A stretch of DNA of 9,702 nucleotides from Rhodospira sp. GTDB taxonomy: Bacteria > Pseudomonadota > Alphaproteobacteria > Rhodospirillales > Rhodospirillaceae. A program made the position numbers and the translations under genes. Below, piece after piece: positions 5,981 to 9,702 of the stretch (position 1 is the first letter of the stretch; the number at the start of each line of letters is the position of its first letter). The notes under the pieces were generated by a model. That model was not told the DNA's origin. It made no database searches and was given only the letters and a program-made list of their open reading frames with translations. The stretch spans positions 1-9,702 of the forward strand of contig JANQGN010000621.1 of assembly GCA_028277295.1 (NCBI GenBank). The letters run 5' to 3'.

Positions 5981-6012
5981 CAATCTGTGCAAGATCGCTC
6001 GGGATTTGCTCC
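5981..6012. repeat. Dispersed two-hairpin repeat, truncated copy 3
   Basis: The stretch from 5994 reads GATCGCTCGGGATTTGCTC, identical to the end of copy 2 and to the complement of the start of copy 1. The preceding GCAATCTGTGCAAGATCGC is the inner stem with two broken pairs. The left outer arm and the second hairpin are missing, so this is a truncated, decaying copy. It runs directly into the left arm of the next inverted repeat. Confidence 0.7.
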
Positions 6013-6219
6013 CAGGGCTCCGAACCCGGATGGACGATCGTTCATGAGTCATGATCCGAGAGGGTCAGGACCATCGATGGAGATCCTTCGGTCGCTCCGC
6101 TTCCTCAGGATGAAGCCCTTAAAAAGTGATAGTCCTCATCCTGAGCGTCCGCAGGACGCGAAGGATCTCCAACGGAGACGAGCAACCTGACGGATCTGTC
6201 ATCCGGGTTCGGAGCCCTG
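6013..6219. repeat. Nested inverted-repeat element, about 207 bp
   Basis: The left arm CAGGGCTCCGAACCCGGATG (6013-6032) is exactly complementary to the right arm at 6200-6219. Inside is a second palindrome of a type widespread in alphaproteobacterial intergenic DNA: GGAGATCCTTCG (6079-6090) with CGAAGGATCTCC (6159-6170), and CTCAGGATGA (6104-6113) with TCATCCTGAG (6136-6145). No coding capacity is evident. It has the form of a small non-autonomous palindromic element, or one repeat nested in another. Confidence 0.8.
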
Positions 6220-6519
6220 TGTAATAACCACGGTTTGGGCGTCATCACCTGCGCCAGTGGTTCGCGTCGATCATGAGCGTCTCTGCCGGCGGCGGACGAT
6301 TGTCGCGCAGTTCCCGGGCGCCTTGCAGGCCCTCAAGGGGTTGAAGGCTTGGGCACCGTGACGTGATTGCCAGGGCGGGCCGGCCACAGGACCGGCAACG
6401 GCCATGGTCAATGACCGTTGGCGCACCATCTTGGTATTGACGGTAGACACGCGCATCAAGCTTGCCAAGGGACGTAAGACAACCGATGAAGGGGAGGTCC
6501 CGGGGACGGGATGGTATCC
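6220..6519. other. Non-coding stretch without recognisable gene
   Basis: Only small palindromes are visible: AACCAC (6226-6231) with GTGGTT (6257-6262), and GGTCA-A-TGACC at 6407-6417. The longest frames on either strand are under 70 residues, lack ribosome-binding sites and resemble nothing I know. It could be a decayed gene or the 3' region of the small minus-strand gene that ends at 6520. Confidence 0.45.
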
Positions 6520-6783
6520 TCAGTCCAGTTTGACCTCGCCGTGACGGAAGGGAATCCAGTCCATGTACTCGGTTCGAAACTGGAGGCCGTAAGGCGACTT
6601 GAGAAAAACCTTGGCCAGGGGGGAGCCGCCCTCGGCCTGAGTCCGCTCAACGTCCACCAGGTCGGACTGAGCGAACAGCGGGTCCCAATAATCGTCCGGT
6701 TGCAGGTCCTTGCCGGCTTTCTCCTTCAGCTTTACGGCTTCATCAATCAGTGTCCAAGCGTCTTCGACCTGCTCGTAACTCAT
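6520..6783 (-). CDS. Small conserved-looking hypothetical protein, 87 aa
   Basis: I do not recognise this protein. It is acidic and soluble, with no signal peptide, membrane segment or cysteine. The first 25 residues (MSYEQVEDAWTLIDEAVKLK onward) look strongly helical. The middle is rich in Asp, Trp and Tyr (DDYWDPLFAQSDLVDVE), and the C-terminal part (LQFRTEYMDWIPFRHGEV) looks like beta strands. A strong Shine-Dalgarno, GGAGGG (6789-6794, minus strand), lies 5 bases before the ATG, which argues that it is truly translated. It is transcribed away from the next gene, with a shared upstream region of about 198 bp. Function unknown. Confidence 0.65.
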   Translation of the reverse strand: MSYEQVEDAWTLIDEAVKLKEKAGKDLQPDDYWDPLFAQSDLVDVERTQAEGGSPLAKVFLKSPYGLQFRTEYMDWIPFRHGEVKLD

Positions 6784-6981
6784 GGCGACCCTCCAGGAGT
6801 AGACATACGACAGTGCGCACTCACGCCAATCTTGCTTGAGCTTCGGACCGCCCTGCCGTCACGCGTCGGGACTCGACACCGCACGCGATACCCCCTTCTT
6901 TAGAGATTCCGGCAGTCCTGGTAAAGATGCTGCAAACCGCGCCCTTGGCGCACGTCTCCGATTCTGTTCGCAACGAGGTGC
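6784..6981. promoter_or_regulatory. Divergent intergenic region
   Basis: This 198-bp region must hold promoters for the 87-aa gene (leftward) and the 100-aa gene (rightward). The only clear element is a 10-bp palindrome, AGTGCGCACT, at 6812-6821, close to the leftward gene. No convincing -35/-10 pair was identified in either direction. Confidence 0.3.
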
Positions 6982-7284
6982 ATGGTGTCCGAAACGCCAG
7001 AATTGTATAATGAAGTTAACGTCTTGTTTGGCAGCCTCGCGAAAGCACTGGATGTTCCGGAGGACACTCTGGCCGGCCTCCTGGAAGCTGGAACCGTGAC
7101 GCTGGAGATGGCCCGGGACGACCAGGGCGCGCCGTTCGTCCTCGCCGCGCACGGCGCGGGCGAGACGCGTCGGGTCGCTCGGGTCTACAAGGATCGTATC
7201 CTGCACCTTGGCACCATGCCTGGAAATGCCCCTGCCCTGGAACCCGAGGCGGCGCATGAGCAGCAAACGACGCCACGGCGCTAA
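6982..7284 (+). CDS. Hypothetical protein, 100 aa, upstream of the CNB-TPR gene
   Basis: Not recognised. The protein is soluble and acidic, with a helical N-terminal half (ELYNEVNVLFGSLAKALDV) followed by strand-like segments (GTVTLEMARDDQ, PFVLAAH, VARVYKDRILHLG) and a Pro/Glu-rich disordered tail. No signal peptide or catalytic motif is seen. GAGG at 6975-6978 is only 3 bases from the ATG at 6982 but 6 bases from a GTG at 6985, so translation may really begin at the GTG, one codon later. It lies 65 bp upstream of the CNB-TPR gene on the same strand and is probably cotranscribed with it, suggesting a shared process. Confidence 0.55.
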   Translation: MVSETPELYNEVNVLFGSLAKALDVPEDTLAGLLEAGTVTLEMARDDQGAPFVLAAHGAGETRRVARVYKDRILHLGTMPGNAPALEPEAAHEQQTTPRR

Positions 7285-7349
7285 GCGCATGACGTTTTTT
7301 GGCCGCCGCCCACCTTTGGTGGATCGCCCGCGCATAGACGGAAGACCTC

Positions 7350-9335
7350 ATGGCCGCACCCAAGCCGACCCTCCAACGCTTTGAAGACGGCGACATTATC
7401 TTCCGCGAGGGGGAGTCCAGCGACGTTCTCTACCTCGTGGCATCGGGTGAGGTCGCCTTGTTTAAGGAGGGAGATGCGGGGCTTGTGCATCTCGCCACCA
7501 TTGGCAAGGGCGATCTGGTCGGCGAGTTGACGGCATTGGACCAGGATCCGCGCGGTGCCACGGCCGTCGCCCGTGGCGTGGTGGCGGTGCACGCATTTCC
7601 GCGCCGGGCCGGCCTGCGACGGCTGGCCGAGGATCCGGACCTCACGCTGCGCCTGATGGTTCGCCTGTCGCGACGGCTGGCCAGCGCTCATGACCGAATC
7701 GTGCATCTGGAACGGCAAGCCGATGTACCGGCCGCGGACCTGCAGGGCGGAGTAACCGGCGGATATGGGGCTGGAGAGGGGACAGGGACGGCCCTGATGC
7801 CCATGCCCCAGGACACGGCCGGCCGTCGCGCGCCCAGACAGGGGCGCGACGCGTCACGGAGTCTGTTTCGCCGCCTTTTTCGGGTCCTGCGGGGTGGGGG
7901 ACCACCGCCGCGCGCCGCCGACGAAGCCCTGGCCTCGGTCGCCCGCGGGCGGCAGCAAACCCTGGTGGTGGCGGGATTCTCCGGAGCGGGTGCCGACGAG
8001 CATCGGACCCGCGTTGTCGAAGGGTTGCAGGCCTTGTCGGGGGTGCGCCTTGTCAAACTTGATCGGTCGGTGCCGTACTCGGGCGACCTGGATCGCTACA
8101 CGGGGCTCGCGGGGGCGGTTGTCGCGGGCCGGCAGATGCTGCTGGAGGCGCGCGGCGACCTGATGATCTGGGGGGGGCCCGAGCCCAGCGGGCGGCTTCT
8201 GGAACTGCGCTTTCTGAACCCCTGGGGCAGCAAGGAGCCGGAGCGGGTGGGCATGATGTCGCCGCAGAATGCCCTGTTTCTGCCGCTGGACTTCGAGGAG
8301 GGCTGGTCGGTGCTGCTGCGCGCGGTGACCCAGGCGGCCCTCGAGCCGCGCACCGAGCAGCAAGGCCACGCCATGCTGGAGGTGCTGCCCGGCCTGGCCG
8401 AGGAGGCGGGGGGAGTGCTGTCGGATCTCCCCTACGGCTTGAGTGGGCTGGAAACCGGCCACATCGTTGCCTGCTATGGGAATGTCCTGGCGGTTGTTGG
8501 GGCCTGGGCGAACGAACTGGCCTGGCTGGAGCACGCCGCCGCCGCCCACGAGGAGGCGATTCGCCATCTGCCGCGCGACGCCGAGGCCGAATGGGGCGTA
8601 TTCCATCGGTCGCTGGGGCTGGTGCAACAGGCGATGACCGATCGGGCCAGCGCGTCCGTGGGACCTCGCCTAGCCATGGACTCGTTCAAGGCGGCGCTGG
8701 AGTCTTTTCATCGCGACCTCTATCCCCATGACTGGGCCGGCCTGAAAAACCGTATTGGTGTGCTGGCGTACAAGGTGCATATGGCCGAAGGCGACCCGGC
8801 GGCGGTGCGCGAGTCCATCGCCGCCTTTCAGGCCGCCCTGCAGGTGTTCGGCAAAGCGGACACACCGGAGCGATGGGGCGAGATCATGAATGATCTCGCG
8901 CAGGTCCTGCAGGTTTACGGCGGACAGGAGCGCAACGCGGAAGTGTTGCGCCGCGCCGTCGAAGCGGCGATGGCGGCGTTGGAGGTGCGGCCCAGGGACC
9001 AGTACCCCCTGCTCTGGGCCGCCACGCAGAACAACATTGGCTCGGCCTTGTTCCTTTTGTTCCGCGTCGACAAGGACACGGGCGCATTGCACCAGGCCCG
9101 CGAAGCCTTTCACCAGGCCGCGAGCACCTATGAGTTGAATGGCGCCAAGCGCCAGGCCGACGTGGTAACCCGCAACCTGAACCGCGTTGAGAACCTGATT
9201 GACCGCCAGTCCAACCGGCCGGTGGCGGAGCCGAACTGGGCCGCTCGGCACCCTGGGTCCGGAGAACCGACCGGGGCCTTCGACGAGGGCGGCGACGTCC
9301 CGGAAGCCCTGCCGATGGAGGAAAACCTCCGCTGA
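7350..9335 (+). CDS. Cyclic nucleotide-binding, TolB-N-like, TPR multidomain protein
   Basis: A 661-residue soluble protein. Residues about 8-120 form a cyclic nucleotide-binding domain with the phosphate-binding cassette VGELTALDQDPRGATAVA; the key Glu59 and Arg68 are present, so cAMP or cGMP binding is plausible. Residues about 130-195 are a basic linker. Residues about 202-290 (from QTLVVAGFSGAG to ARGDLMIWGG and LLELRFLN) resemble by pattern the TolB-N-like region found beside TPRs in some adenylate cyclases. Residues about 430-610 hold three long TPR-type repeats, with the family pattern WAATQNNIGSAL at its clearest in the last. The tail is disordered. No HTH, transmembrane or catalytic domain is visible, so it looks like a ligand-controlled scaffold rather than a CRP-type regulator. 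GGAAG at 7340-7344 supports the start. Confidence 0.8.
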   Translation: MAAPKPTLQRFEDGDIIFREGESSDVLYLVASGEVALFKEGDAGLVHLATIGKGDLVGELTALDQDPRGATAVARGVVAVHAFPRRAGLRRLAEDPDLTLRLMVRLSRRLASAHDRIVHLERQADVPAADLQGGVTGGYGAGEGTGTALMPMPQDTAGRRAPRQGRDASRSLFRRLFRVLRGGGPPPRAADEALASVARGRQQTLVVAGFSGAGADEHRTRVVEGLQALSGVRLVKLDRSVPYSGDLDRYTGLAGAVVAGRQMLLEARGDLMIWGGPEPSGRLLELRFLNPWGSKEPERVGMMSPQNALFLPLDFEEGWSVLLRAVTQAALEPRTEQQGHAMLEVLPGLAEEAGGVLSDLPYGLSGLETGHIVACYGNVLAVVGAWANELAWLEHAAAAHEEAIRHLPRDAEAEWGVFHRSLGLVQQAMTDRASASVGPRLAMDSFKAALESFHRDLYPHDWAGLKNRIGVLAYKVHMAEGDPAAVRESIAAFQAALQVFGKADTPERWGEIMNDLAQVLQVYGGQERNAEVLRRAVEAAMAALEVRPRDQYPLLWAATQNNIGSALFLLFRVDKDTGALHQAREAFHQAASTYELNGAKRQADVVTRNLNRVENLIDRQSNRPVAEPNWAARHPGSGEPTGAFDEGGDVPEALPMEENLR

Positions 9336-9702
9336 CCAGTCCGCCACCATGGCTCGCGATGCTCTCTTTGGATTCGGCCACCCGATCCGATCGGATCCGA
9401 TATAAAAGCCGGTCACCGATATGAAGGCTCGGACAATCACCATACCGCGGCGGTCAAACCGCGCACCCCCGCCATGGTCGTGCTGAAGATCGAACCTCGT
9501 TTTAAATCAACGCGTTGCAAGGCCGGCCTCGCGGCGCGGGCGATCGTGGGCCAAGCCGATTCGCCCGGATTGGCACCGGGTGAGCCCGAAAATTTCGAAC
9601 CGCCATGCGAAGAACAATTGGCGACTCCGCGATTTTCGGGTATGCCTTCCGCGTTAGGTTCCAATTGTGTAAGGCTCTCCCTACGCTATGCAGTCTCGGT
9701 CC
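9336..9702. other. Region without convincing gene; several palindromes
   Basis: Visible structures are a perfect 14-bp palindrome, GATCCGATCGGATC (9384-9397), a short stem GCGGT/ACCGC (9450-9462), and inverted repeats CCCGAAAAT/ATTTTCGGG (9585-9593/9632-9640) and ACAATTGG/CCAATTGT (9614-9621/9661-9668). None has the T-tract of an intrinsic terminator. A frame from ATG 9474 stays open to the window edge for 76 codons, but its composition is not protein-like and it has no clear RBS. A minus-strand frame at 9437-9664 is equally unconvincing. Confidence 0.4.

Noticed and set aside
179..6219. Repeats as a CRISPR array
   Set aside because: The repeats are dispersed, differently oriented hairpins without regular spacers, and the only tandem array (913-958) has no spacers.
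7854..9443. Two 257-codon minus-strand frames opposite the CNB-TPR gene
   Set aside because: Both are antisense shadows of a gene with clear CNB and TPR motifs.

Overview
The window is GC-rich chromosomal DNA with G/C-ending codons, dense palindromic intergenic repeats and protein families typical of an alphaproteobacterium. The style of the repeats and of the CNB-TPR protein suggests Rhodospirillales, but that placement is inference from family resemblance only. No rRNA, tRNA, CRISPR array or complete insertion sequence is visible.

Layout: (1) 1-178 is the extreme C-terminus of an ABC exporter ATPase. (2) 179-1040 is a long non-coding stretch built of hairpins, a nested palindromic element, and three tandem 15-16-bp repeats just upstream of the next gene. 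(3) 1041-2744 (+) encodes an FbpB-type ferric iron ABC permease. It converges, with an 18-bp gap, on 2763-3785 (-), an FbpA/FutA-type periplasmic ferric-binding protein. Upstream of the binding-protein gene are two adjacent palindromes, one Fur-box-like, overlapping a plausible promoter. (4) 3786-4628 holds that promoter, a second copy of the hairpin repeat, and a probable relic of an IS630-type transposase. (5) 4629-5195 (+) is a SatP/YaaH acetate-succinate transporter, followed by 5371-5910 (+), a small secreted single-Cache protein that ends at a good intrinsic-terminator-like hairpin. (6) 5911-6519 is mostly repeats, including a nested inverted repeat of about 207 bp. (7) 6520-6783 (-) and 6982-7284 (+) are divergent small unrecognised genes. 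(8) 7350-9335 (+) is a 661-residue protein with an N-terminal cyclic-nucleotide-binding domain, a TolB-N-like middle and C-terminal TPRs. (9) 9336-9702 has no convincing gene.

How the genes may work together: the permease and binding protein look like two parts of one ferric iron importer whose ATPase is not in the window. SatP plus the periplasmic Cache protein could form a small-carboxylate uptake and sensing pair. The CNB-TPR protein looks like a cAMP/cGMP-responsive scaffold rather than a transcription factor, because no HTH is visible. The most unusual non-coding signal is a dispersed two-hairpin repeat in which the stems differ between copies but the pairing is kept.
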